Shown piece after piece: positions 40,384 to 49,212 of a DNA stretch of 64,000 bases (position 1 is the first letter of the stretch; each line of letters starts with the position of its first letter). The stretch covers positions 22,013-86,012 of the forward strand of contig CABVDR010000006.1 in NCBI GenBank assembly GCA_902497145.1, in the 5' to 3' direction. The translations under genes and the position numbers were made by a program. The notes under the pieces were generated by a model that did not search any database, was not told the origin of the DNA, and saw only the letters and a list, made by a program, of their open reading frames with translations. The DNA is from an uncultured Oscillospiraceae bacterium. GTDB taxonomy: Bacteria > Bacillota > Clostridia > Oscillospirales > Oscillospiraceae.

Positions 40384-41109
40384 ATGACTGGTTTTATTCA
40401 TTCGCTGGAGAGCATGGGGCTGGTGGACGGCCCGGGCGTGCGGGCTGTGGTCTTTCTCCAGGGCTGCCCTCTGCGCTGTGTCTACTGCCACAATCCGGAC
40501 ACCCAAAACTTCTCCGGCGGGCAGGAGACCACACCGGAGGCTCTGGTCAAGCGGCTGCTCCGCTTCCGGCCCTACTTTGATCCTTCCGGCGGAGGAGTCA
40601 CCTTCTCCGGCGGCGAGCCTCTTGGGCAGCCCGACTTTCTGCTGGAGTGCCTCAAACTTCTCAAGGCGGAAGGGGTCCACACCTGCATCGACACCTCCGG
40701 CGTAGGCCGGGGGGATTACGAGGACATCCTCAAACACACCGACCTGGTGCTCTATGACGTAAAGCACCACCAGGCGGAGGGTTATCGGAAGATCACCGGA
40801 CAGCCCATCCACCGCACTCTGGAGTTTGTGGATGCGGTCCGAAAGGCAAACGTCCCCATGTGGGTGCGCCACGTAGTGGTCCCCGGCCTTACCGACAGCC
40901 CGGAGCACCTGGCCTCCCTGGAGGCGTACATCACCACCCTGCCCCGGGTGGAGAAGGTGGAGCTTCTCCCCTACCACACCTTGGGCGTTCACAAGTACCA
41001 AACCCTGGGCATCCCCTACCCTCTGGAGGGGGTTCCCCCCATGGATCAAACCGCATTAGAAGATTGGAACCGGCGGCTCAATGAGGCCCTCCGGAAGACT
41101 GACGACTAA
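40384..41109 (+). CDS. pflA: Pyruvate formate-lyase activating enzyme
   Basis: The 241-residue radical SAM enzyme has the cluster motif at Cys28-Cys32-Cys35 (CPLRCVYC). The glycine-rich SAM block is 'GVTFSGGEPLGQPDFLLECL', and 'LYDVKHHQAEGYRKITGQPI' is typical of PFL activases. It installs the glycyl radical on PflB using 5'-deoxyadenosyl chemistry. The start at 40384 has GGAAGGGAG upstream. The longer open frame from 40318 would run through the riboswitch terminator. pflB follows after 16 bases, forming a ZTP-controlled operon. Confidence 0.95.
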   Translation: MTGFIHSLESMGLVDGPGVRAVVFLQGCPLRCVYCHNPDTQNFSGGQETTPEALVKRLLRFRPYFDPSGGGVTFSGGEPLGQPDFLLECLKLLKAEGVHTCIDTSGVGRGDYEDILKHTDLVLYDVKHHQAEGYRKITGQPIHRTLEFVDAVRKANVPMWVRHVVVPGLTDSPEHLASLEAYITTLPRVEKVELLPYHTLGVHKYQTLGIPYPLEGVPPMDQTALEDWNRRLNEALRKTDD

Positions 41110-41125
41110 GAAAGGAATGGAAGCT

Positions 41126-43369
41126 ATGAGCATCGATGTCAACTGCACCGCATGGAAAGGATTCCGCACCGGCGAGTGGCGCCATCTGGTCAACGTGCGC
41201 AACTTCATTCAGAAAAACTACACCCCCTACCAGGGAGATGACAGCTTCCTGGCTCCCATCTCTCCCAAAACCGCCAAGGTGTGGGAGAAGGCGGAGGCCC
41301 TGATTTTGGAGGAAATCAAGAAGGGCATCATCGACGTGGAGACCGACGTGGTCTCCGGCATCGACAACTTCGCCCCCGGCTACATTGACCAGGACAACGA
41401 GGTCATTGTGGGTCTCCAGACCGACGCCCCCCTCAAGCGCATCGTCAACCTGTACGGCGGCATGCGCATGGCCACCTCCGCCCTGGAGCAGTACGGCTAT
41501 CACCTGAACCCGGAGATTGAAAAGCACTTCCACCTCTACCGCAAGACCCACAACGAGGGTGTCTTTGATGCCTACCCCAAGCGCACCCGGGATGCCCGCC
41601 ACGCCGGTCTGCTCACCGGTCTGCCCGACGCCTACGGTCGGGGCCGCATTGTAGGCGACTACCGCCGGGTGCCCCTGTACGGCACCGACTTCCTTATTGA
41701 GGAGAAGCAGAAGGATCTGGACATGCTGGACGGCCCCATGACCGACGAGCGCATTCGCCTGCGGGAGGAGGTCCAGATGCAGATCCGCGCGCTGAAAGAG
41801 ATGGCCTCCATGGCCAGCAAATATGGTTGCGACATCACCCACCCTGCCGAAAACGCCCAAGAGGCGGTGCAGAACCTGTACATGGCCTACCTGGCAGGCA
41901 TCAAGGAGAACAACGGTGCCGCCACCTCCCTGGGCCGCGTTTCCACCTTCCTGGACATCTACATCCAGCGGGATCTGGAAAGCGGCCTGCTGGACGAGCA
42001 GGGCGCTCAGGAGCTCATCGACCAGTTTGTCATCAAGCTGCGTCTGGTTCGCCACCTGCGCACTCCCGAGTACAACGAGCTCTTCGGCGGCGACCCCACC
42101 TGGGTCACCGAATCCATCGGCGGCATGGGCATCGACGGCCGCACCCTGGTCACCAAGAACTCCTTCCGTATGCTCCACACCCTCACCAACCTGGGCACTG
42201 CCCCCGAGCCCAACCTCACCGTTCTCTGGAGCAAGGACCTGCCCAAGGGCTTTAAGGACTACTGCTCCAAGATGAGCATTGCCACCGACTCCATTCAATA
42301 TGAGAGTGACGAGCTGATGCGGCCCATGTACGGCGACGACTACTGCATCGCCTGCTGCGTGTCTGCCATGGCAGTGGGCAAGCAGATGCAGTTCTTCGGC
42401 GCCCGGGCCAACCTGGCCAAGAGCCTGCTGTACGCCATCAACGGCGGCGTAGACGAGAAGAAGGGCGGCGTCATTGTCCCCGGCATTGAGCATGACATGG
42501 ATGAGGTGCTGGACTATCCCAAGGTGCTGGGTAATTATAAGAAGGTATTGGCCTATGTGGCGGAGCTCTACGTGGACACCATCAACATCATCCACTACAT
42601 GCACGACAAGTACGCCTACGAGAGCAGCCAGATGGCCCTCCACGACACTCTGGTGGAACGCCTGGCCGCCTTCGGCGTGGCCGGCCTGTCCATCGCCGCC
42701 GACTCCCTGTCCGCTATCAAGTTTGCCAAGGTGCGTCCCATCCGCAACGAGCAGGGCATCGCCGTGGACTTTGCCATTGAGGGCGACTTCCCCAAGTACG
42801 GCAATGATGACGACCGGGTGGACGACATCGCCGTGGAGATTGTCTCCTACTTCTCCGCCGAGCTGAAAAAGCACCCCCTCTACCGCAATGGCATCCACAC
42901 CCTCTCCGCCCTCACCATTACCTCCAATGTAATGTACGGCAAGAAGACCGGCGCTACCCCCGACGGCCGCAAGGCGGGCGAGCCCTTCGCTCCCGGCGCC
43001 AACCCCATGCACGGCCGGGATGTAAACGGCGCCCTGGCCTCCCTTAACTCGGTGGCCAAGATCCCCTACCGGGCGGTGTGCCAGGACGGGGTGTCCAACA
43101 CCTTCTCCATCGTCCCCGAGGCTCTGGGCAAGGATGAGGGGCAGCGGGAGGCCAACCTGGTGGCTATTCTGGACGGCTATTTCTCCCAGGGGGCCCACCA
43201 CCTGAACGTGAACGTCCTGCACCGGGAGACCCTGGTGGACGCCATGGATCACCCGGAAAAGTATCCCAGTCTTACCATCCGGGTCTCCGGCTACGCGGTA
43301 AACTTCAATCGTCTCAGCCGCGAGCAGCAGCTGGAAGTGATCCAGCGCACTTTCCACAGCGCCATGTGA
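41126..43369 (+). CDS. pflB: Formate C-acetyltransferase (pyruvate formate-lyase)
   Basis: The 747-residue glycyl radical enzyme converts pyruvate and CoA to acetyl-CoA and formate. The catalytic Cys pair is at 410-411 ('YCIACCVSAMAVGKQMQFFG'). The radical Gly is at 722 in 'RVSGYAVNFNRLSREQQLEV', near the C-terminus as expected. The N-terminus 'AWKGFRTGEWRHLVNVRNFI' is PflB-like. AAAGGA lies about 10 bases before the ATG at 41126. It is preceded by pflA, and both are under the ZTP riboswitch. The organism thus has both PFOR and PFL routes from pyruvate. Confidence 0.97.
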   Translation: MSIDVNCTAWKGFRTGEWRHLVNVRNFIQKNYTPYQGDDSFLAPISPKTAKVWEKAEALILEEIKKGIIDVETDVVSGIDNFAPGYIDQDNEVIVGLQTDAPLKRIVNLYGGMRMATSALEQYGYHLNPEIEKHFHLYRKTHNEGVFDAYPKRTRDARHAGLLTGLPDAYGRGRIVGDYRRVPLYGTDFLIEEKQKDLDMLDGPMTDERIRLREEVQMQIRALKEMASMASKYGCDITHPAENAQEAVQNLYMAYLAGIKENNGAATSLGRVSTFLDIYIQRDLESGLLDEQGAQELIDQFVIKLRLVRHLRTPEYNELFGGDPTWVTESIGGMGIDGRTLVTKNSFRMLHTLTNLGTAPEPNLTVLWSKDLPKGFKDYCSKMSIATDSIQYESDELMRPMYGDDYCIACCVSAMAVGKQMQFFGARANLAKSLLYAINGGVDEKKGGVIVPGIEHDMDEVLDYPKVLGNYKKVLAYVAELYVDTINIIHYMHDKYAYESSQMALHDTLVERLAAFGVAGLSIAADSLSAIKFAKVRPIRNEQGIAVDFAIEGDFPKYGNDDDRVDDIAVEIVSYFSAELKKHPLYRNGIHTLSALTITSNVMYGKKTGATPDGRKAGEPFAPGANPMHGRDVNGALASLNSVAKIPYRAVCQDGVSNTFSIVPEALGKDEGQREANLVAILDGYFSQGAHHLNVNVLHRETLVDAMDHPEKYPSLTIRVSGYAVNFNRLSREQQLEVIQRTFHSAM

Positions 43370-43384
43370 TTTTTTCCACACATT

Positions 43385-43418
43385 TTCCCCCGTCGGTGGA
43401 AAACCGACGGGGGATTCT
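43385..43418 (+). terminator. Terminator after pflB
   Basis: The hairpin TCCCCCGTCGGT/ACCGACGGGGGA is followed by TTCTGTCTTT. Confidence 0.8.
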
Positions 43419-43486
43419 GTCTTTACGGGCGGAACAAGTCATGGTATGATACATATAACAATTCCTTAACACGAGCGAGGTATCTC

Positions 43487-44848
43487 ATGGCCGACTGGAA
43501 GAAAAATTCTCTGCACCATCTGCACATTGACAGCTATACCGCCCAGGGCTTTGGCGTGGCCCGGCTGGACGGCCGAGTGGTCTTTATTCCCGGCACCATT
43601 CGGGGCGAGGATTGGAAAGTACAGCTGTTAAAGGTACAAAAGAATATTGCCTGGGGCCGGGGCGTGGAACTGCTCACCCCCTCCCCCGCTCGTGTGGAAC
43701 CGGACTGTCCTATCAGCGGCAAGTGCGGCGGCTGCCAGTACCGCCACATGACCTATGAGGAAGAACTGAGGGCCAAGTGGGACCGGGTCAACGACGCCCT
43801 GCGGCGGCTGGGTGGCTTGGAGCTGGAACTGCCCCCGGTGCTGGGGGCGGAGGATCCCCTGCGCTATCGCAACAAGGTACAGCTGCCTGTGGCCCAGGGA
43901 AAACACGGCCTTTCCATCGGCTATTTCCGTCCCCGCAGCCACGACGTGCTGGACGTGGAGGACTGTCCCCTTCAGCCCATGGCGGTGACCCGGCTACGCA
44001 GCGCATTTAAGGCGTGGATGGAGCAGTGGTCGGTACCGGCCTACGAGGAAGGGACCGGACAGGGGCTTATCCGCCACCTCTATGTACGCACCAACCAGGC
44101 GGGACAGGCCCTGTGCTGCGTGGTGGCAAACGGAAAAACGCTGCCCCGGGTACCGGAGCTGGTGGAGGCTCTGTGCAAGGCCGAGCCGGGGCTCGTGGGT
44201 CTGGTTTTGAACATCAACCAAAAGGACACTAACGTGATTCTGGGCCCGGAGTACCGTACGCTTTGGGGCCAGGATTTTCTGGAGGAGACCCTGTGCGGCA
44301 TGACCTTCCGCCTCTCCGTCCCCTCCTTCTTTCAGATCAACTGGGCCCAGACCCAGCGTCTCTATGCCCAGGCGGTGGACTTTGCCGCTCTCACCGGGCA
44401 GGAAACGGTGCTGGACCTGTACTGCGGCATCGGCACCATCTCCCTGGCCTTGGCTCAGAAGGCGGGGCAGGTGATTGGGGCGGAGATCGTCCCCCAGGCC
44501 ATTGAGGACGCCAAGGCCAATGCGGCACGCAACCACGTACAAAACACCCGCTTCTTCTGCGGCGATGCAGGAACAGTGGCTGCTCAGCTGTCCCGGGAGG
44601 GCGTGCGCCCCCAGGTCATCTGCGTGGACCCGCCCCGAAAGGGGTTGGCTCCGGAGGTTCCGGCTATTTTGGCCTCCATGGCCCCGGAGCGCATCGTCTA
44701 TGTCTCCTGTGATCCAGCCACTCTGGCCCGGGATGCCAAACGTCTGGGTGAGCTGGGCTATCAGGCCGCGAAGGTCCAGGCGGTGGACCTCTTCCCCCGC
44801 ACCGCCCATGTGGAAACCGTGCTTCTTCTGATTCGTTCCGGCTCTTAG
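43487..44848 (+). CDS. rlmD: 23S rRNA (uracil-C5)-methyltransferase, RlmD/RlmCD type
   Basis: The 453-residue protein has an N-terminal TRAM domain ('GFGVARLDGRVVFIPGTIRG'). An Fe-S cluster motif follows (Cys in 'PDCPISGKCGGCQYRHMTY') near 75-90, and then the class I methyltransferase core with 'VLDLYCGIGTISLALAQKAG'. The catalytic loop 'IVYVSCDPATLARDAKRLG' holds the nucleophilic Cys. Firmicutes RlmCD methylates U747 and U1939. Which site this enzyme acts on cannot be told from sequence alone. GAGCGAGG precedes the ATG. Confidence 0.9.
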   Translation: MADWKKNSLHHLHIDSYTAQGFGVARLDGRVVFIPGTIRGEDWKVQLLKVQKNIAWGRGVELLTPSPARVEPDCPISGKCGGCQYRHMTYEEELRAKWDRVNDALRRLGGLELELPPVLGAEDPLRYRNKVQLPVAQGKHGLSIGYFRPRSHDVLDVEDCPLQPMAVTRLRSAFKAWMEQWSVPAYEEGTGQGLIRHLYVRTNQAGQALCCVVANGKTLPRVPELVEALCKAEPGLVGLVLNINQKDTNVILGPEYRTLWGQDFLEETLCGMTFRLSVPSFFQINWAQTQRLYAQAVDFAALTGQETVLDLYCGIGTISLALAQKAGQVIGAEIVPQAIEDAKANAARNHVQNTRFFCGDAGTVAAQLSREGVRPQVICVDPPRKGLAPEVPAILASMAPERIVYVSCDPATLARDAKRLGELGYQAAKVQAVDLFPRTAHVETVLLLIRSGS

Positions 44849-44884
44849 CAGGTATAGATATATCAACACAAAGGAGGGAGACAG

Positions 44885-45886
44885 ATGGTACCTCGGGAAG
44901 AGCAGATCCCTAATCCCCAAGATGCCAAGGCACTGACCAGCTATATCGTGCACAAGTATTATTGTGAAAATGACGTGGAAGCTGTTATCGCGCAGTTTGA
45001 CGACAACATGCTCTGGTTTGGCACCGGAGACCAGGAATATGCCGCTGGAACAGAGACCGTATCGGGAATTTTCCGACAGTTTGCCGGCATGGTACCAAAG
45101 TGCATTATTTCGGATGAACACTACGATGTGCTTTCCGTCACGCCGGATGTGCTTCTATGTACCGGACGCATGTGGATTTTCACCGACCCCTCCACCCAGA
45201 TCAGTCTGCGGGTACACCAGCGGATTACCACCGTTTTCCGCCTTGTCAATGGCCGTCTCCGCTGCTGCCACATCCACATCTCAAACCCCTATGATGACAT
45301 GGTGGAGGGGGATGTGGGGTTCCCCACCAAATTGGCCAACCAGACCTACCAGTATCTTCAGGAACAGATCGAGTCCCAGAAAAAGCAGCTGGCTGCCCAG
45401 ACGTTGATGCTTCAGCGCCTGAGCTTTGAAGACGCCCTGACTGGCCTTTTTAATCGCAACAAATTTGTCCAGATATTCAACGTTCCCCTGGATCCCCAAA
45501 TCACACAGCTGGGGGTTGCCTGCTTTGACCTGAACGGTCTAAAAGAGATGAACGACCAGTTTGGCCACAGTGCAGGAGATGCTCTGATCTGCCGGGCGGC
45601 CGACCAGATCCAACATGTCTTTGGTGATAAAGTCTACCGCACCGGGGGCGATGAATTTGTCGTCATCGATGAAACCCGGGATCAGGCATCGTTTACTGCC
45701 GCAGTTCATACCGTTCAGGCCGCCATGAAGGAGTGCGGCGTCAGCTGCTCCACCGGGATGTCCTGGCGCTGTGAACAGTGCAGCCTCAAAGAACAGTTTG
45801 ACGAGGCTGATCTGTTGATGTATCAGGAAAAACGCCGCTTCTACTCCCTGCAGGAGAATAACCGACGCGGCCGAAGAATCGAATAA
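44885..45886 (+). CDS. Diguanylate cyclase: SnoaL/NTF2-like N-terminal domain plus GGDEF
   Basis: The 333-residue soluble protein has an N-terminal ~135-residue SnoaL-like fold ('IVHKYYCENDVEAVIAQFDD', 'MLWFGTGDQEYAAGTETVSG', 'RITTVFRLVNGRLRCCHIHI'). A short coiled coil follows (about 150-178, 'EQIESQKKQLAAQTLMLQRL'), then a GGDEF domain with 'DALTGLFNRNKF' and the active-site motif 'RTGGDEFVVI' near 256. The inhibitory RxxD site five residues before GGDEF is absent. The NTF2-like domain suggests ligand sensing. No EAL or HD-GYP gene is in the window. AAAGGAGG precedes the ATG. Confidence 0.88.
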   Translation: MVPREEQIPNPQDAKALTSYIVHKYYCENDVEAVIAQFDDNMLWFGTGDQEYAAGTETVSGIFRQFAGMVPKCIISDEHYDVLSVTPDVLLCTGRMWIFTDPSTQISLRVHQRITTVFRLVNGRLRCCHIHISNPYDDMVEGDVGFPTKLANQTYQYLQEQIESQKKQLAAQTLMLQRLSFEDALTGLFNRNKFVQIFNVPLDPQITQLGVACFDLNGLKEMNDQFGHSAGDALICRAADQIQHVFGDKVYRTGGDEFVVIDETRDQASFTAAVHTVQAAMKECGVSCSTGMSWRCEQCSLKEQFDEADLLMYQEKRRFYSLQENNRRGRRIE

Positions 45887-45932
45887 AAAACTCTCCCGGA
45901 TGGATTTAAGATCTGTCCGGGAGAGTTTTTTC
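45885..45932. terminator. Terminator between the GGDEF gene and nifU
   Basis: The hairpin AAAACTCTCCCGGA/TCCGGGAGAGTTTT has A and T runs on both sides and is shared by convergent genes. Confidence 0.88.
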
Positions 45933-45934
45933 AT

Positions 45935-46375
45935 TTATTCGTGGCTGTGGCAGTGGTGCCCACAGCTCTCACACTGGGGGAACTGATTGGGGTCAAAGTC
46001 GATGCCATTGCGCTGGTAGTAGTCCTTCAGGGCCAGCTTGATGGCCTCCTCCGCCAGCACGGAGCAGTGGATCTTATGGGTGGGCAGGCCGTCCAGAGCC
46101 TCCACCACCGCCTGGTTGGTCAGCTTCATGGCCTGAGAGACCGGCTTGCCCCGGATGAGTTCCGTGGCCATGGAGCTGGAGGCGATGGCGCTGCCGCAGC
46201 CAAAGGTCTCAAACTTGGCGTCTACAATGGTGTCGTCCTTGATCTTCAGGTAGATCTTCATAATGTCGCCGCACTTGGCGTTGCCCACCTCACCCACGCC
46301 GTCGGCGTCCTCGATAACGCCCACGTTCCGGGGGTGGCGGAAATGGTCCATCACTTTTTCACTATATAAGGCCAT
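45935..46375 (-). CDS. nifU: Fe-S cluster assembly scaffold NifU/IscU
   Basis: The 146-residue scaffold has the three cluster-binding Cys in 'VGNAKCGDIMKIYLKI', 'FETFGCGSAIASSSMATELI' and 'THKIHCSVLAEEAIKLALKD'. The C-terminus extends to 'CESCGHHCHSHE', a short Cys/His-rich tail not found in E. coli IscU. It receives sulfur from NifS, encoded 10 bases upstream on the same strand. GAGGAA precedes the ATG. It is the last gene of the metY-nifS-nifU operon. Confidence 0.94.
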   Translation of the reverse strand: MALYSEKVMDHFRHPRNVGVIEDADGVGEVGNAKCGDIMKIYLKIKDDTIVDAKFETFGCGSAIASSSMATELIRGKPVSQAMKLTNQAVVEALDGLPTHKIHCSVLAEEAIKLALKDYYQRNGIDFDPNQFPQCESCGHHCHSHE

Positions 46376-46385
46376 AACAAGTTCC

Positions 46386-47579
46386 TCACTGAATTACAAA
46401 GTTCTGTTTTCCTTCCAAAAGGTCCCGCCATACCGGGGAGATACTCCGCAGGTAGGCTACGGTGTCCGACACCGCCTCAATCATGTAGTCCACTTCCTCC
46501 TGGGTGGTCTCCTCCGAGAGGGACAGGCGCAGGGAACCGTGGGCAATCTCGTGGGGGCGGCCGATGGCCAGCAGCACATGGCTGGGATCCAGGGAGCCGG
46601 AGGTACAGGCCGACCCGGAGGAGGCATACACTCCCTTGTCGTCCAGCAGCATGAGGAGTGCCTCCCCCTCGATGCCTTCAAAGCAGAAGTTCACATTGCC
46701 TGGCAGGCGATTTTGCGCGTCTCCATTTAAAATGGAATGTGGGATCTGGGAGAGCCCCTGAATGAGCCGGTCCCGCAGGGAGATGAGCTTGGCGTTGACC
46801 TCGTCCATCTTGCCGCAGGCCTGATCCAGGGCGGCCGCCATGCCCATGATGGCGGGGATGTTTTCGGTCCCGCCCCGCTTGCCCCGCTCCTGAGCGCCCC
46901 CCTCAATGAGATTGACCAGAGGCACGTCCCGGCGGGCATACAGCACACCAATGCCCTTGGGACCGTGGAACTTGTGGGCGGAGAGGGCCAGCAAATCGAT
47001 GTTCTGCTTCACCACGTCGATGGGCAGGTGGCCCGCCGCCTGCACCGCGTCGGTGTGGAACAGCACACCCCGGCGGCGGCAGATCTCGCCGATGGCCTCC
47101 ACTGGCTGGATGGTTCCAATCTCGTTATTGGCGTACATGATGCTTACCAGGCAGGTGTCCTCCCGGATGGCATCTTCCACCTGTTGGGGTGTCACCAGAC
47201 CGTTCTCGTGCACATCCAGCAGAGTGACGGAGAAGCCCTCCTTCTCCAGCCTTTTCAGGGTGTGGAGCACGGCGTGGTGCTCAAAGGCGGTGGAGATGAT
47301 GTGCTTCTTGCCCTTCCGTTTCCCGAGACGGGCGGCGGAGAGGATCGCCTGGTTGTCCGCCTCACTGCCGCCGGAGGTGAAGAGAATCTCCTGGGGCTGG
47401 CAGCCCAGCTGCCGGGCAATCCGTGCCCGTGCCTCCTGGAGGGCCTGGTTGGCACGCTGCCCCACGGAGTGGAGGCTGGATGGGTTGCCGTACTCCTGGT
47501 CGAAGTAGGGCAGCATGGCGGCAATGGCCTCCTTGCTCATTTTGGTTGTCGCGGCGTTGTCCGCGTATATCTGCATCAT
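46386..47579 (-). CDS. nifS: Cysteine desulfurase (NifS/IscS type)
   Basis: The 397-residue PLP enzyme begins 'MQIYADNAATTKMSKEAI'. The cofactor Lys lies in 'LALSAHKFHGPKGIGVLYA', and the catalytic Cys loop is 'VYASSGSACTSGSLDPSHVL', giving the long-loop NifS type. It delivers persulfide sulfur to NifU and probably to ThiI and MnmA. The start was placed at 47579, where AAAGGAA lies about 6-8 bases upstream. The longer frame to 47654 overlaps metY and has no RBS. It is flanked by metY and nifU in one operon. Confidence 0.95.
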   Translation of the reverse strand: MMQIYADNAATTKMSKEAIAAMLPYFDQEYGNPSSLHSVGQRANQALQEARARIARQLGCQPQEILFTSGGSEADNQAILSAARLGKRKGKKHIISTAFEHHAVLHTLKRLEKEGFSVTLLDVHENGLVTPQQVEDAIREDTCLVSIMYANNEIGTIQPVEAIGEICRRRGVLFHTDAVQAAGHLPIDVVKQNIDLLALSAHKFHGPKGIGVLYARRDVPLVNLIEGGAQERGKRGGTENIPAIMGMAAALDQACGKMDEVNAKLISLRDRLIQGLSQIPHSILNGDAQNRLPGNVNFCFEGIEGEALLMLLDDKGVYASSGSACTSGSLDPSHVLLAIGRPHEIAHGSLRLSLSEETTQEEVDYMIEAVSDTVAYLRSISPVWRDLLEGKQNFVIQ

Positions 47580-47601
47580 AATGGATTCCTTTCTGATCCG
47601 G

Positions 47602-48888
47602 TCAGCCCTCCAGGGCGTCAAAGCCACGCTGGAGGTCGGCCAGCAGATCATCAATGTGCTCGGTACCCACGGAGAGACGGATGGTATTGGGATGGATGCC
47701 CTGCTCCAGCAGTTCCTCCGGGGTAAGCTGACTATGGGTGGTGGTAGCCGGGTGGATCACCAGACTCTTTACATCGGCTACATTGGCCAGCAGGGAGAAA
47801 ATCTCCAGGCTGTCAATAAACCGGTGGGCCTGCTCCACCCCGCCCTTGATTTCAAAGGTGAAGATGGACCCGCCGCCCCGGGGGAAGTAGCGCTGGTACA
47901 GGGCGTGGTCCGGGTGATTCGGCAGAGAGGGGTGGCTCACATGCTCCACCTGGGGGTGATCGTTCAAAAACTCCACCACCCGCCGGGTGTTCTCCCCGTG
48001 GCGCTCCAGGCGCAGGGACAGGGTCTCGATGCCCTGGAGCAGGAGGAAGGCGGCGAAGGGAGAGATACAGGCCCCGGTGTCCCGCAGGAGGATGGCCCGC
48101 ACATAGGTCACAAATGCGGCGGGACCGGCGGCCTGGACAAAGGACACCCCGTGGTAGCTGGGATTGGGCTGGGCAATGGCGGGATAGTTCCCGCTGGCCG
48201 CCCAGTCAAAGCGGCCTCCATCTACAATCACACCGCCCAGAGTGGTGCCGTGGCCCCCCAGGAACTTGGTGGCCGAGTGGACCACCAGGTCGGCCCCGTG
48301 CTCGACGGGCCGCACCAGATAAGGGGTGGCAAAGGTATTGTCCACCACCAGGGGCAGGCCGTGGCGGTGGGCCAGCTCAGCTAAGGCGTCCAGGTCGGGG
48401 ATGTCGCTGTTGGGATTGCCCAGAGTCTCGGCATAGATGGCCCGAGTGTTGGGCTGGATGGCCGCCTCCACCTGGGTAAGATCATGGATATCCACAAAGG
48501 TAGCTGTGATACCGAAATTGGGCAGGGTATGGGCCAGCAGATTGTAGCTGCCACCGTAGATGCTCTTTTGGGCGACGATGTGTCCCCCATTCTGCCCCAG
48601 GGCCTGAATGGTGTAGGTGATGGCCGCCGCCCCCGAGGCCAGGGCCAGAGCAGCCACGCCGCCCTCCAAAGCAGCGATCCGCTTCTCCAGCACCTCCTGG
48701 GTGGAGTTGGTCAGGCGGCTGTAAATGTTGCCTCCCTCGCTCAGGTCAAACCTGGCCGCCGCGTGGGCGCAGTCGGGAAAAACGTAGGCGGCAGTGGCAT
48801 AGATGGGAACGGCACGAGCCCCGGTGGCGGGATCGGCCTGCTCCTGGCCGGCATGGAGCTGGATGGTCTCAAAATGGTAAGGCTTCAT
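47602..48888 (-). CDS. metY: O-acetylhomoserine/O-acetylserine sulfhydrylase (MetY type)
   Basis: The 428-residue Cys/Met-metabolism PLP enzyme has 'FETIQLHAGQEQADPATGAR', 'ALASGAAAITYTIQAL' and 'NPNSDIPDLDALAELAHRHG'. The PLP Lys is in 'VVHSATKFLGGHGTTLGGVI'. The length (about 430) and the 'SYHGVSFVQAAGPAAFVTYV' region favour the MetY sulfhydrylase over cystathionine synthase or lyase, which are near 380-390. It makes homocysteine or cysteine from sulfide. Placed first in an operon with nifS and nifU, it would link sulfide assimilation to Fe-S assembly. GAAAGGA precedes the ATG. Confidence 0.92.
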   Translation of the reverse strand: MKPYHFETIQLHAGQEQADPATGARAVPIYATAAYVFPDCAHAAARFDLSEGGNIYSRLTNSTQEVLEKRIAALEGGVAALALASGAAAITYTIQALGQNGGHIVAQKSIYGGSYNLLAHTLPNFGITATFVDIHDLTQVEAAIQPNTRAIYAETLGNPNSDIPDLDALAELAHRHGLPLVVDNTFATPYLVRPVEHGADLVVHSATKFLGGHGTTLGGVIVDGGRFDWAASGNYPAIAQPNPSYHGVSFVQAAGPAAFVTYVRAILLRDTGACISPFAAFLLLQGIETLSLRLERHGENTRRVVEFLNDHPQVEHVSHPSLPNHPDHALYQRYFPRGGGSIFTFEIKGGVEQAHRFIDSLEIFSLLANVADVKSLVIHPATTTHSQLTPEELLEQGIHPNTIRLSVGTEHIDDLLADLQRGFDALEG

Positions 48889-49035
48889 GGATAACTTCCT
48901 TTCTGACTGTCTGAATAAATGTTTGGTGTCTGTTGTTCTCTTTCAGCCGCACATTCGTCCAAACCGGAAGTTGGCGCGCAGCAAAGTCTGAAATTGCCGT
49001 TGCATATTGCCACCGTCTTTCTACCCACTTTTTTG

Positions 49036-49073
49036 ATAGGCAATATACTAGCCTATAAAACCCACTTTGTCAA
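49036..49073 (-). promoter_or_regulatory. Promoter of metY-nifS-nifU with overlapping dyad operator
   Basis: On the minus strand a perfect TTGACA (49073-49068) and TAGTAT (49050-49045) are 17 bases apart. The -10 lies at the centre of an inverted repeat with arms ATAGGC and GCCTAT (49036-49056, 9-base spacer). The leader to metY is about 150 bases. A transcription factor bound here would block the promoter. The regulator is unidentified, and Rrf2-family proteins (CymR, IscR) control such genes elsewhere. Confidence 0.6.
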
Positions 49074-49121
49074 TGGGTAATTTCTTCAGCTTTCCTTTCC
49101 CGTGAAATTCACAAAATTTTG

Positions 49122-49150
49122 ATGACATTTCATTCTTCCCAGGGTATGAT
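49122..49150 (+). promoter_or_regulatory. Candidate promoter of the cyclase-family gene
   Basis: ATGACA (49122-49127) and TATGAT (49145-49150) have 17-base spacing, about 50 bases ahead of the ribosome-binding site. With the minus-strand promoter it accounts for the 48889-49212 interval. Confidence 0.55.
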
Positions 49151-49212
49151 AGGTATAACATCGGTCCGGCTCCGGGCCAGATATTTTGCAACAATAAAAG
49201 GAGTGTTGCCCC

